Part shown: piece by piece, positions 24,211-37,751 of the stretch
Layout of the letters: each line of letters opens with the position of its first letter
How positions within the stretch are numbered: the first letter of the stretch is position 1
NCBI GenBank assembly: GCA_947179485.1
Contig: OX359247.1
Coordinates: 64,345,001-64,409,000, forward strand
Direction of reading: 5' to 3'
Length of the DNA stretch: 64,000 bases
DNA from: Allacma fusca
Lineage: Eukaryota > Arthropoda > Collembola > Symphypleona > Sminthuridae
Position numbers and translations under genes: made by a program
The notes under the pieces: generated by a model
What the model saw: the letters and a program-made list of their open reading frames with translations, nothing else
What the model was told of the DNA's origin: nothing
The model's database searches: none

Positions 24211-27200
24211 ATGTCTACTTCAGCTCATAGTCGGAAGAAAGTTTGCTACTATTATGACAGTAAGGAATATTTTTATTTTACTCCAAGTACAAATTACTTA
24301 TACATTATACAAATGTTCACAAAATGCTACGGATTCAATTGCAAAATTTTTAACCTTTATTCATCTTGGATTAGTTTTCTTATTTATTGCAAGCAATTTT
24401 GTAAATCAGGTGTGTTGATGGGGAGCGTTTATTTATGGAAGTTGAAATAGAGCTGTAATAATTAAATTATGGTGCTAGAACCCAAAGCCTTTGTATACTA
24501 TAGCGCTGTAATAAAGCCTTGGATTCTCGACCACCGTACAATGTATGTACGAGCGTGTATTGCATTGGAACCTTTTTATCCTTAACATGGAATCTTCCAA
24601 AAAAGCTTCCATGGATTTATGAAATTTATTTTTTCACAATGTTCGTGCAGTATGAAACTTAACTTAAATATGCTTTCGCTCCAAAAACACTTGGGTTGAT
24701 GTTGATACCTGAATTGTTTTGATCATTTACAAATGATTGTAACTTTACTCTAATGATGATTTCCTGTTTGGTAGGTGACATAGGGAATTACTATTATGGA
24801 CAAGGACATCCAATGAAACCTCACCGGATCCGTATGACTCACAATTTACTTCTCAATTATGGGCTTTACCGGAAAATGGAAATCTATGTAAGTACCCTGA
24901 AACATTATTACATTAAATAACATTAATAATTTCATTATAAATAGCCAATGAGTTCTATTTTTGCACCACAAATGATCTACCACCCAGATCTGTGACACCC
25001 AAAAGTCATCCTACAATGATGAATTTGGGTAGTTGGCTGTTGGCAATAACGTTTGTATCGTTTGATACTTACGATCTTTGGTAGAAATCATTTAAAACTA
25101 GCACGAGGGATAGGGATATAGCTTTTTCAGTACTTTGAGTTGTAATTAATTTAATCGTAATTACAATGTTCCATATATTTCCAGTTTATACATGAGCAGT
25201 GTTCCTGTTGCTGCCAGTTTAATAGATTTTCCCTAATTCACGTTTGGTTTCTGATGCTTTTATAGTTTTATGTATTCTGCTTGATATTCTAGAGACCCCA
25301 TAAAGCAACTGCGGAAGAGATGACCAAGTTTCACAGCGATGATTACATTCGGTTCCTCAGAAGTATCCGACCAGATAATATGGCTGAATATAATAAACAG
25401 ATGCAGCGGTGTAAGTATTGCCGATACTCTTGGCATAAATTAGTTTCTATAGAGGTAGTGCATTGCTTATGCTTATGATAGGTCGAATTTTAAAACAGAC
25501 TTCAATTGTGTTGTTGAGCATTTTGTTCCAATGTTATTCAAACATGTAAATATGTTCAAGTATTCAAAATTGTTATCTATTGGGTGCGTTTTGTAAAAAG
25601 GTGTCACTGGAAGTTAAATAATATGTGTACAAAAGAAAGTGCATACATTTTTGTAATTTTGTATTAAATAATTACACGTTCATTATATTACAGTTAATGT
25701 TGGGGAGGACTGTCCTGTGTTTGACGGCTTGTACGAATTCTGCCAATTATCTGCTGGTGGATCAGTGGCTGGGGCAGTGAAACTCAATAAGGAAGCTGCT
25801 GACATAGCCATAAATTGGGCGGGAGGATTGCATCATGCTAAAAAATCCGAAGCATCTGGATTTTGCTACGTCAATGACATTGTTCTGGCAATTTTGGAAT
25901 TGCTCAAATATCATCTTCGAGTTTTGTACATTGATATTGACATCCATCACGGAGATGGGGTTGAAGAGGCTTTTTACACAACTGATCGGGTCATGACAGT
26001 CTCTTTCCACAAATACGGTGAATACTTTCCTGGAACTGGAGACTTGAGGGTGAGTGTATTGTATAGAAATCTTTGCAATATTCATTAGGATTTAATGGGT
26101 AAAACAAATCAGCTCGTTTTCTTTAAACATGTATTTTCAAAACAGGAACGACTGTTTTTAGAAACTTTAATTTATTGTTTTTACGTTATGAAGGATATCG
26201 GAGCTGGTAAAGGGAAGTACTATGCCGTCAACTTTCCACTTCGGGATGGTATTGACGATGAATCGTATGAATCCATATTCACACCCATCATGACGAAAGT
26301 CATGGAGACGTATCAACCAAGCGCGATTGTACTGCAGTGTGGTGCAGATTCATTAACTGGAGATCGTTTGGGCTGCTTTAACCTTACTCTCAAAGGTAAT
26401 TTTGCGTTTGCTTCATACTCTTGAATGGTTCAATAGGGTTTAGTAAGAGTTCTATTCTAATGTAAGGAAGATTTGTGCTTATTTATGGACCACAACTCTT
26501 GACGTATCGCTGATTGAGGTTTAACAGCTTTGCATTTAATGTTTAGAGCTGCTGATTGTGCGATAAGTAGTTTTTAATTTTTGCTCATCTTAATGGTTTT
26601 TTTCTCAGGTCATGCAAAATGTGTTGAATTCGTTAAAAAGTACAACTTACCATTGCTACTACTTGGTGGAGGTGGTTACACCATCAGAAATGTTGCAAGA
26701 TGCTGGACTTATGAAACTGCAGTTGCTCTCGGAGCGGATATAGCAAACGAACTCCCTTACAATGACTATTTTGAGTACTTTGGACCCGACTTCAAGCTAC
26801 ATATCAGTCCATCAAACATGTCAAACCAGAACACGACGGAATATCTTGACAAAATCAAAACTCGTCTTTTCGAGAACTTGAGAATGCTCCCCTGTGCCCC
26901 TGGTGTTCAAATGCAAGGTATTTAATTTAACAATCAATTATTTTGTACATAAGCGGTTTATTTTCATGTTTTGAGTGATGATTTCATTTGTTCTTATTTC
27001 ATCTAGCAATTCCGGAAGATGGAATCACTCCAGATGAAGCTGACGATGATACTAAAACACCGGATGAACGCATTTCTATACGAGCTTCAGACAAGCGTAT
27101 AGCAGCAGACAACGAGTTGTCTGACTCGGAGGATGAGGGCGATGGGAGGAAAGATCAAAGGTGATTTAACATTCAAATAAATTCCATTGCCGTTATTATT

Positions 27201-27589
27201 GGGGCATTTTCAAATCGAAATGGATGTATGTGCAACTTATTTATGATCATTACTTTCGTGACAGGGTATTCAAGGCCGGTCAAAATAACAGAAAGCGTCT
27301 AAAACAAGATGATGGGAGCAATGGAGGGGAAGCAAAACCCGCCGAAGCTAAGCCAGAGGCGAAGCCTAGCGACTCCAAGGTTTCCGAACCAATTCCGGTA
27401 GCTGTGTCTAAAGATCCACCACCAACTGCACCGGCTGCAAAAGTTGAAGCCCGGTCAGATTCAAGCAAATCTGATGAGAATGGTGGTAAGAGTCCGATAA
27501 ACCTGGGTGTAAAGTCACCCCAAAGAAGTTCAAGTCCTATGGAAACGGATACCGCTGCTGATACCACTCCACCATCAACAGCTACATAA
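24211..27589 (+). CDS. HDAC1: Class I histone deacetylase (HDAC1/Rpd3), eight exons
   Basis: Exons 24211-24259, 24775-24887, 25293-25410, 25694-26049, 26194-26395, 26609-26917, 27007-27160 and 27265-27589 give 541 aa with all phases consistent; AATAAA is at 27611. The enzyme removes acetyl groups from histone lysines and is the catalytic subunit of Sin3- and NuRD-type nuclear corepressor complexes. Seen: the active-site His pair in [19 protein letters not shown] at residues 140-141; zinc ligands in DIDIHHGDG (Asp176, His178); the [16 protein letters not shown] segment with the third zinc Asp; and the catalytic Tyr in [31 protein letters not shown] and HISPSNM are also typical. The tail after about residue 380 is acidic (SDSEDEGDG), then Lys/Pro/Ala-rich, and longer than in vertebrate HDAC1. 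It shows no damage. Confidence 0.96.
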
Positions 27590-30055
27590 TTTGCATAAAA
27601 TGGTATCCTAAATAAACCTCAACTTACATTACGTTGCTTGAGTTTTTTACCTATTCCCTCGTAATTATTTCTTGTTAGAGTTTCTGAAACTATGGTCTCG
27701 TATTATTATTGTGAAAATTTAGTTTTTAAGTTTAAAAAATAAAAATTATGAGCATGGACTTGTTTGTTATACGTACGTATTTTCCAACACATATGTGACA
27801 AATAATACATGTACATATATAGATCTATTTCGGACTAAGCCTTTGAAATTGTTAATTCTTCCGATTGTCATAACCTCAAGTATGTAGTTAATGTCATTTA
27901 ATTACATGCTCATGGCACATTTGAATATAATTCGTTTTTACTGAAAAAGTTTCCTGAATTGTTTATTCCCAAGTAAAATGTAATTTGTTACTATTTTAAG
28001 GTTTTTTTATTTTTATCCACGAATTCCATTCAAATGTAATTCGAACGTATGTTGACGTTTTCAGTAATATAATATATATTTCAGGGATAATAAAAGTAAT
28101 TTTAGTTACTTAAAACTCTTCAGTGAGAAAACGAAATTATTGGTGGTTTTTATTGTCAAATTATTTTCGTTAGCTCATGTAAAATATCGCGTCTCATGCA
28201 ATTAGAGGTGGAGGTTACATCAAACATAAGGTTTTAACTTAAGTGAACACGTAAAAAGCTAATTAATTAATTGCCAGATTTTCACCTTGCGCATCACTGA
28301 TCATTACGCAACAATTTTGTGAACATCAAACTCTTTTCAATACACGTTGGATTTCCCCTTTTATAAAGTCATAATTAATTAGACCTCAAATCTAAGCAAG
28401 TCAGTCAGCTTAAGCCACACCAGTCATTGTCAGGTGTAAATATGCATGGAAGCACGTCCACTACTTTCTTATCGTATAGAAGCTTCTCTTCCCAGTAGAC
28501 CCAATACATGACCAATTGCAATTTGTAATGCAATGGGGAAAAAGTGCAGCAAAAAATGTCAATCCTCGAGTCAATTGCACTTGTTCTCCAAGCCATATTT
28601 TCCACTCAGATGATCAGATGGTCGTGCATAAACTTCATACTTACGTACAACAACGCAATGTACATACATATGTAAATCTCAGTTATTATGTATATAAACC
28701 TCTTCAAATCAAATAAATCTTCCCACTGATAAACATGCATGTAATTAGTGCTTTCCTCTCTTTTGCAGAAAATCATGTCCACTAGTTTCTACAGAATTGA
28801 CATACTCAGGTTCATATGTACACAATTTAAACATAGATGTAGATAGATGCATGTCATCATTTACTTTCCATGTGCTTTCAATTCAGCAAAACTTGTGACT
28901 TTACAAACAGTGAAAGAAGTATTAAAGACAAACAATTCATATTATAACCACTTTTGTATGTTGACCAAGCGCAAGCCATGAACATAAATACTTAGAAAGA
29001 GCTGCGGTGCAAAATAGAATGTCCAATTCTTTTTGAAATTCTTTTAGTTTCATAATTAAAGCACTTTAAAGCAAAGGTCACTCATGAATAAATCCGTAAA
29101 GGTCATAGGCAATCGGAAGTGGGTAGAATAATTGCCAATAATCATTTAGATACAAAACGAAGTAAGGTCAGACGATTCTTTATTCCAAGGTGCATGAGAA
29201 AAATGGATCTATGTATGTCATTTTGCATCTCATTTATCATCTAATTGGGTACGTGAGATGAAATGGATTAGCTGATAGTAATTTTTGCACAAAGTGCGAT
29301 ATTCCCCTATTTTGTTTTCGTGTCGCAAAGAGAGAAAGAAATGTTATTTTATTTCACTGATACCTCATAGTGTTTGCTACATTACACAATAATAAAATTA
29401 GTATGTTATATTAACAATAGTTTCATGAAAATCATTTAAATAAAATAGTTATTATTCTCATCAATTTAAAAAATATTGTTTACATTTAAAAATATTAAGT
29501 AAAAGATTTCGACAGGATTCTTGGAGAACAAAAGAAAGCTAATTTTTACGTAAGTAGAAGGAGCTAGAAAATTAATTAGTCAGCAATATTACTAAAAATC
29601 AAAATGCAATGTAAAAATTAACGATGTGAACTATATTTTAAGAATTTTGCGCAGTTACTGTGTGCATAATAATATATGATTATTGTCACTTTAAAATTCT
29701 TACATGCACAAGTAGTTTTAAAAAAGGACTGGAAACAATAATTATTATTACCAGTTAAATTGCTTAATCACGCAACTATCCCTGTGGTTATTTTAAAATA
29801 TAATGTACTTACAATTATTAGTATCTACTTATATTTTCTTCAGACCATTTCATTGATCATAAGCTCAGACCATGCTTTTCGATTTCATAAGCGAACCATA
29901 TTTTTTCCTTTTAAATAAATTGGTTTGTATAGGAAAGATGTTCACGTTTGGCTGAGGTACTTTTGATGCACTTTCTTCGCTATTCTCTGCTCGGTTTAAA
30001 CTCCTCTCCCAAATACAACAGTATTCACTGAAAGTACCGGTTGATTCTTCTCTCG
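27590..30055. other. Intergenic DNA between HDAC1 and the repeat-protein gene
   Basis: It begins with the HDAC1 3' region. The rest is AT-rich with scattered short open frames but no domain, splice-consistent exons or RNA gene that I can support. Confidence 0.5.
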
Positions 30056-30063
30056 TATATAAA
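30056..30063 (+). promoter_or_regulatory. TATA box for the Gly/His-rich protein gene
   Basis: TATATAAA lies here. A start about 30 bp on would give a short 5' UTR exon of about 30087-30119, followed by a donor (AAGATAG|GTAATA). The next exon can begin after the acceptor at 30911, 31 bp before the first ATG. This is inference from spacing. Confidence 0.5.
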
Positions 30064-30552
30064 TTCAAAACACTCAAGTGAAACAATCCTCACATTATTT
30101 TCAGTGCCTCGAAAGATAGGTAATATGTTTTATTTTTGTTTCAGTCTTGATTTTCAGTGGCTTTAACTTATCAATGAGTTTATTCCTGTGAATTTTAAAA
30201 AGCTCTTCAGTCTTATTTCACCCCTGTCTTCAAGAATGGAAACAATTGTGTGATTTTTGAATGTAGCTTACATTTAAGTGCAAAGCCTAAATTGCATTCA
30301 ATTATAAAGTAAGCGCAAATTGGACGATTACTTTTGCTGTTTACTTTATTGAGCCTAATTTTGTGTTCGTGTCACATACGTAGAAACAGGTCTTGAACCG
30401 AATGACCAAAGTAAGACCTTTTTTTGTTCATCACATTGCCCTTCATCGGCTTGTTAACCATGATTTACAGAAATTTCCCTCTTGGTACGGGTCTAAACTT
30501 TCTCGTGAGTGCCTTTCTGAAAACACTAACATTAATAATATTATTAATTAAT

Positions 30553-30818
30553 GAGACTTGTAATATAATAATAATAATTCTTAATTAATGAGACTTCTAA
30601 TATAATAATAATAATTCTTAATTAATGAGACTTCTAATATAATAATAATAATTCTTAATTAATGAGACTTCTAATATAATAATAATAATTATTATTATTA
30701 TATTAGTAGTAATAATAATTAATAGTATTAATAGTATTATATTAATAGTAATAATAATTAATAGTATTAATAGTAACATAATAATAATAATAATTATTAT
30801 TATTATATTACAAGTCTC
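30553..30818. repeat. Foldback AT repeat with 27-bp perfect arms in the 5' UTR intron
   Basis: GAGACTTGTAATATAATAAT onward at 30553 is repeated in inverted orientation ending CAAGTCTC at 30818; the arms match over about 27 bp. Inside are about four tandem 38-bp units with AATTAATGAGACTTC and long runs of AAT/ATT. It may be a small foldback element expanded by slippage. Confidence 0.7.
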
Positions 30819-30942
30819 GGCATTAAAATCTCATTAAATCTGACAGAAAAGGTATTTTAAATTGCTTGAAAATAAAAGAATGTAGTCTTGCGAAATTTAT
30901 TTGTTTAATAGTTAAGGCCAAGCTAAACTCAACAATGCAAAA

Positions 30943-33900
30943 ATGACATTGGTAAGAAATATTAAGGAATTAAACAAATAATGAAAATAAAAAATTGGTT
31001 TTTACAGATATCTTCCTTAGTCCTTGCTCAAATATTTCTAGTGACTCAAGCTTGTCATAGGAAAGTGGGTAAGTAGCAGCGAAGCAACAGCTAATTCTAT
31101 ACTTTCTTTTTTAATATAAATCATTCAATTTTAAATAATTTACAGCAATCAAGGTTTTTGGCTCGAACAACATTTCTGCAATTTTTATGTACTTATAAAT
31201 GTGTCCAAATACATTAGGATTATAAACCAAAATTTTACTCATAGCCAGAAGCAATGTCTAATAAATATTTATAATTTTATTATATCTCAAAATTCTCTCA
31301 TAGACGAAATAGAATGAAAAGATTTTTCAAGATGTATATTTTAGTATATGTATAAACGTGAAGCGTAATGCAAGTGTGCAATTGCCAAAATAAAAAAAGC
31401 TACTGCATGCACTTACTAATTGAGCAATTAGACGTGATAAGAAAAGGACATGCATTTGAAAACATAATGTGGTAAAAGCCCCGGTGTTAGAATGGTACTT
31501 CAATTGAATTGAAACTAAAAGTAAAAGCATTAGGTATGTAGACTGACGGTGGTTGCCAGCTCACAAGATCGTACATTGGGTCACTTTTACAATAATGAGA
31601 CTCAATCCGGTCGACCATGTCCACAGAAATGACAATGAATAGCTACCATTCTTACTTACATAGAGCAGTAGAACGATCTTCAAATGAAGACATTATACAT
31701 AGCGAACACTTTTTTTTACCAAACGTCTTCATTTACACAATTATCATTGATTTGTGCGGAACATGTGGAGATACTAAGAGACGGAGCATTTTTCGAGTGA
31801 ATATTTTTTTTGTGATGTAGCTCAACTTCTACGTTTTGGCTAAGCGGGAGTATACTGCATCTAATCCATGTTATTTATACATACATACTTGTATTATCAA
31901 TATAAGTATGCATGTACAGTTATGAGGTGAGTGAGAAACTTTAGCATTGAAATGGTACCGAAATCGCTGTGTATACTTACGAGCTTTCAATTTTTTTGTT
32001 AAATTGCATGGATTAATCGACATTGAACGAGCGAATGTACGTAAGTATGTATTAGTTCCTATGTATTGGCTAAAGAGAGTATGAGTAGCGTATATAATTA
32101 TTTTGGTTAGACACTTATCAGCATTTTGTTTTTGGGTTTGTATTCTCTGCTCTGAACCCCTGTTGTTCCATTTATAAAGTTATGACCTAAAATATTACTG
32201 ATGTTCAAAATGCTCTCATACCGAGACTTTGTGGAAGATTTACAACATACACTATCTTTCAGGGAGTATCTTCCAAGTTGTCCTTTGATGGGAAATAATT
32301 TTGTGAAATGTAACCTTTTCACTGCAAACTCATTGCTAGTTTTGGTTTACAAAATATGGAATTGAAAGCTGTAAGCTCGTTTCTGCACGATGCTACACAG
32401 TACATGTACATACGCTCAGGAACTGTTTGAATTTAGTTTACTGAATTGAATTTTTAGCGTCTAATTACTTGTTCCTGACCAGGTAACACATTTTAACAAG
32501 GTGAGGCAAACAGAGGTTTGAACTGAATGTCTGCGTAGACATAGCTTACTGAACTGTCAACAGTGTCAAATGTAATGAGTCCGTCCATCCAGGCGGATTT
32601 AACGTTAGAATAAGCACATTGAAGGTTATTAACTGGGATGAGTAAACAATTGACAGCAAACCAATGACACTACACGAACACCCAAGCAGTGCCTGCATGT
32701 GTGCATATACATTCAACTTTTGTAATTATGTTTAATTATCTACATATGTATTTATGCTTGAACAAGAGATGAGAACACAAGAAGGAACTAATATGTGTGG
32801 ACTGCTATTTCATTTCAGCGTATCACCACTACTACAAAAAACCGACAGGTAACCCACATCTCCTTAAACACTAAACACCACAGAAATTACCAGCCACATT
32901 TAATAATGCATTACTTGTGTACAGCCGTGTAGTTTATATCTAATAGTACTATTAAAGTTCAACATGATCAACTCAATTTCATACACTAACGCACCCAACG
33001 AAACACTCCTTCCGAACCGAAACATTACTACCACGATCCTCGTAGCCCATGTGTAACCAGTAACCACGTAAAATAACAGTGCCTTTTCATTACCTCCATC
33101 AATTTCCTGTAATAATAACTTACGCCGTTTTTATCACTTTACAATTGTGCGTGTCTTCGATTGTACTTTTTATTGGAAAGTTTCCGGTTAAATCTCATGA
33201 ATATTTTTGATGTTTGATCAGATATATTAATTTTCAGGCGAGGGGCACGGAGGTCCAGGGTGGGGCTGGAATGACGGCTGGGGCTGGGGTGGAGGCGGTT
33301 ATGGTGGCGACCACGGCAAAGGAGGAGGATGGGGTTGGAATGGTTGGAAAGGAGGCGATAACGAACATAAAGGGAAGGGTACATGGATCAGTATCTACAA
33401 GGGAAAAAATAAGGGTGGAGGAGGTCATGGTGGGCAAGGATGGGAAGGTTGGGGTTGGGGAGGAGGTGGTTATGGTCATGGGAAAGGTCATGGTCACGGC
33501 GGAGGTCATGGAGGTGGATATGGCCATGAAAAGGGTCATGGTCACGGCGGAGGTCATGGAAATGAAAAGGGTCATGGTCACGGAGGAGGTCATGGAGGTG
33601 GATATGGGCATGAAAAGGGTAATGGTCACGGGGGAGGTCATGGAGGTGGGTACGGACATGAAAAGGGTCATGGTCACGGGGGAGGTCATGGAGGTGGGTA
33701 CGGACATGAAAAGGGTCATGGTCACGGGGGAGGTCATGGAGGTGGGTACGGACATGAAAAGGGTCATGGTCACGGGGGAGGTCATGGAGGTGGGTACGGA
33801 CATGAAAAGGGTCATGGTCACGGGGGAGGTCATGGAGGTGGGTACGGACATGAAAAGGGTCATGGTCACGGGGGAGGTCATGGAGGTGGGTACGGAAATG

Positions 33901-36614
33901 AAAAGGGTCATGGTCACGGGGGAGGTCATGGAGGACATGGAGGTGGGTATGGACATGAAAAGGGTCATGGTCACGGCGGAGGTCATGGAGGACATGGGGG
34001 GGGGTATGGACATGAAAAGGGTCATGGTCACGGCGGAGGTCATGGAGGACATGGAGGGGGGTATGGACATGAAAAGGGTCATGGTCACGGGGGAGGTCAT
34101 GGAGGACATGGAGGTGGGTATGGACATGAAAAGGGTCATGGTGGCGGACATGGGCATGAAAAGGGCCATGGGCATAGTAGTTATGGACACAAGGGTGGTC
34201 ACAATGTCGGGACTGTGTATTATCATGAAGAAACCTACGGACACGGAGGTCACAAAGGAGACCATGGCGGGCACGGTAATGGAGGAGTTGGGCATGCAGG
34301 ATACGGCCACGGGGGGCAGGCTGGTGGGGAACCTGTTGGTTATGGTCATGGTGGAACCGGCCATGAAGGTTACGGGCAAGGTGGGGGACACGGCCACGCA
34401 AAAGGCTATAACGCTGGTGGTCATGGAGGTCATGGTCATGTACATGAAAAGGGTGGACATAAAAAGGGACATGAGAAAGGATATGCTCATGAAAAGGGTG
34501 GCCATGGGTATGGAATGGGGAACGTTGGTGGAGGTGGACATGGAAAAGGTAACGGGCACGACGCAGGATATGGTCATGGACACGCTGTTGGTCACAGCCA
34601 TGGCAGTGGGCATGGACATTCTGGGGGTCAAGGTCACGGTCACGGCGGCCATCAAAATGCACACGGTGGATATGGACATGGAATGGAGCAGAATGGTGGT
34701 GGCCATGGCATGGCTCATGATCATGGTAATGGAGGTCATGGCAAGAAGAAAAAAGGATATCATCGTGGTAAAAAGGGCTACTACAGCTACAGTGAATCTT
34801 ATAGTTCCAAAGATCAACCTGCCGGCACTAGCCATGGCGGTCATGGACACCAACCACCCTTGCACGGCCATAACGGACAGCGTAAGAAATCCTTTTCCAC
34901 AAGTCAATAATAATAAATTATTTAATCCGTAATCCTGCCTGGTCATATAATCAATAGTAATAAGGCATAATAACACTTGATATCTTACATTAACCAAGTG
35001 ATAATGCAATAATTACTCTTATAAAGAATTGGATCGAGCTAAATTTATGTACAATGCATTTCAAAATTATTTGCCCTCTTAAGTACACAGACAATGCTAG
35101 AATAAAATCTATTGTAGAGAGTGCTCAAAAGCTTCCGCTGAATGTAAAAGCAAAAATGAACACTTGCCAAAAATTGATTGGTAGTAATTTACAGCGTTTA
35201 AAGCCAACATATTATTGTTACTATAATTTCGTGCTATAAGGAGAAAACAACAGTGATAAAGGGAATGCGCCCAAATATTTTTATCCCTACTGATAAAATG
35301 CTTTTGACGGGGACTCTCTTATCACTTATAACTAAATACTCGGTACTTCTCCTATCCGGTACCTTCATTTCGATTGTATTTGAAATCAGACTCCCAAGAA
35401 ACTTTGTAAGAACAAAAGTGAACACCTGTGATACTTTATTACATACTGTACATGAATGTACACATTTTTAAATCTTGAAAAAAAATTAGGTATTAGCAGT
35501 TGCTTTCAAAATGATTTGCATTTGCTCGGTTTTGTCTCTAACTCAGTTAGTCGACGATGTAGCAAGGAAACAGAAAGTGCGTAAAATTTCAATTAGAATC
35601 GCAAAAATAATCTCACACTGAACAACAGAGTGATCATCGCGACTGACACTGAATGAGTGGTCTATTCTAGCACATTTTGGTTTCTCCCAAATAACAAATA
35701 CTCATTGTTTAAATACCTACATATGTATGTATGCACACAAGCACAAAAACTTTAGCCATGAACTTGGATTTCGGTCAGCCTTAGTGATTGAATGTTTCGC
35801 TTACTTTAAGCACGTCCAATTGACTAGCGGGAGTCTTACCGTGTCACACCTATTTACAAGTCAAATATACATACTCAGACCGAACATGTATGCTATAACC
35901 AAGTGGTACAAAACATGTACGTGAAAACCACAGATAGGGATGTAAAGGGTACTGTATAATAAGCTTCAATTTGTAACTTCAAGCTCTCCCTTACATTTGT
36001 CAAATCTTCATTTTTTCTTCCTCACACGTTTTTGTACAACTAATAGAATAACTTAAGAGGAAATTGTTCAGAAAGTGTTGTTTCTTCAATCAACCCCTTG
36101 TAATCCTTTCAGCTGGACCGTATATACAAACATAGTAACTACAAGTACAGCTATCTGTAGTTACTCGTGCGCGAAACAAAGTGCTTTCAGAAGCACATAT
36201 GCTTATCTGTAATAATTATGCTGACCACAAAATATACATCTCAAATTTACTTTTATTTTCATTACAGCTTACGGCTACAGCGCTCCATATCCAAACACAG
36301 AGTACTCAGAGAATGTTGAGACAGTAAAGCCACCCGAGGAAATTGTTACATTCCCTTGGGAGTCCCTCAAGAGTAGCTCATCATTTGATCAGCCTCAGCA
36401 GATAATGAGCCAAGGATTGCCTTTGATTAGTAATAACCAAGGAATAACGAAGGAAGCCACGTCAAGTGCAATAATACAGCATCCCCTCGATGATACTGCA
36501 GTGCTTGAGCAAGTCTTTTCCTCAAACCTGGCACATGACACGGCGCATCCTGTTTTCTCCGACAGTCACACTAATTTCCAGTCAACTAAGGAAAAGAAAG
36601 TCAGAGGGAAATAG
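30943..36614 (+). CDS. Secreted Gly/His/Lys-rich repeat protein, five coding exons
   Basis: Exons 30943-30951, 31008-31068, 32819-32848, 33238-34881 and 36268-36614 give 696 aa in frame; AATAAA is at 37426. The first 18 or so residues form a signal peptide (MTLISSLVLAQIFLVTQA). Then come Tyr/His (AYHHYYKKP), a Trp/Gly stretch (GPGWGWNDGWGWGGGGY), about a dozen repeats of GGGYGHEKGHGHGGGH, and a less regular Gly/His/Lys domain. The last exon is non-repetitive and acidic to polar (YGYSAPYPNTEYSEN). If the donor at 34882 is skipped, translation stops at 34910 (590 aa) and AATAAA follows at 34912, so two isoforms are possible. His-rich repeats suggest metal binding or a pH-sensitive structural or cuticle matrix; I do not recognise an ortholog. 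Confidence 0.75.
33480..34140 (+). repeat. 48/57-bp coding minisatellite
   Basis: Near-identical units of 48 bp (16 codons) repeat from about 33500, changing after about 33900 to 57-bp units that add GGACATGGA. The core contains GGACATGAAAAGGGTCATGG. Nearly all changes keep the Gly/His/Lys/Glu pattern. The array leaves three reading frames open for more than 400 codons on both strands, but only the Gly/His frame joins the flanking exons. Confidence 0.85.
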
Positions 36615-37751
36615 CCATGAAGAATTTACAAGACAATAGTTACTTTGTACTTACTGTATGCTCAAAGCACGCATCTACAACAAGATATGCGTGAGCATCG
36701 CAGGGTCATTCAGTCAATATTCAAAATGCAATATGTATAACCTTTTATTTTAGTATCTTCGCTTAATTATGTATAGATACTTACCGCATATCAGTACTTT
36801 TGTATTCTAACTGTACGAAGGTAAGCATTCTTGGTCCTGTTATCAATTACTCAAAAATTATGCATCTGCTACTGCTGTGCAAATACCGTGCAAAATTATT
36901 TGAGAATGAATGTTCGTTATGTAGTTCTTAATATTTGTTTTATATGTGTAAATATACAGATAACTGTTTTTTCGTATACTTGTTCAGTTTTTTTCAGTAA
37001 TTTTAAATTTGTGAGATGGTGAGAGATTTCTCAGAGTCATGACATTTTGTCATTCGGTGATTGACGGGTGTTCCATGTCATTATTTACTTATGCTCTGCT
37101 TTGTTAGAACTTTAATCAAAAATTGTTAGTATAGTTACGCTACATACTCTATGTATGTATCTATAAGTATTTTAATTTTGTCAGTCTTCTACATTCTGTT
37201 AACCTTGTTGATATAGTACACTGATTAAGCACAATTAGCAGTTAGCATTTGCTATACAGTCTGTTTTTCGGGACGTACATTTCTGAGTGTATTACGAGGT
37301 AGTTCCTGAGGAGCTAATGATTATTATGTTTTATTTTTGTATTGTCTTGGTTAACGAGTTTTAAATGCTGAAACAATACTTTTGTCTGTACTGATTAAAA
37401 TAACTGAAAACATTCTTTTAATTCCAATAAAGCAACCAGAATATTTTTTACTTTCCTAGACGAAAACGTTTTCAAACACTGATCTTTATACTTAAGATAC
37501 TTTTTGGTTTCTTAATGGATCTGATTAATAGGTTAGACTACTCACTATACTGGCGACAGGGAAAAGAATACGAAACCAATTTAACCAATACTGATATACT
37601 GAAGGATTATTTAAAGCTAAAACTTGCTTAAATTTTAATCACTATTCCATGATTAAAGGTTAATTACCGTAAGAAGAACAACAATACTAATAACATTTTA
37701 CGGTATTCATATTATTGTTTTAATATTCTGATTGTAAGTGAGTAGAGTAAG

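Noticed and set aside
33234..35009. 591-codon - strand and 572-codon + strand open frames
   Set aside because: They are shadows of the 48-bp coding repeat; only the Gly/His frame joins a signal-peptide exon and keeps phase at both splice edges.
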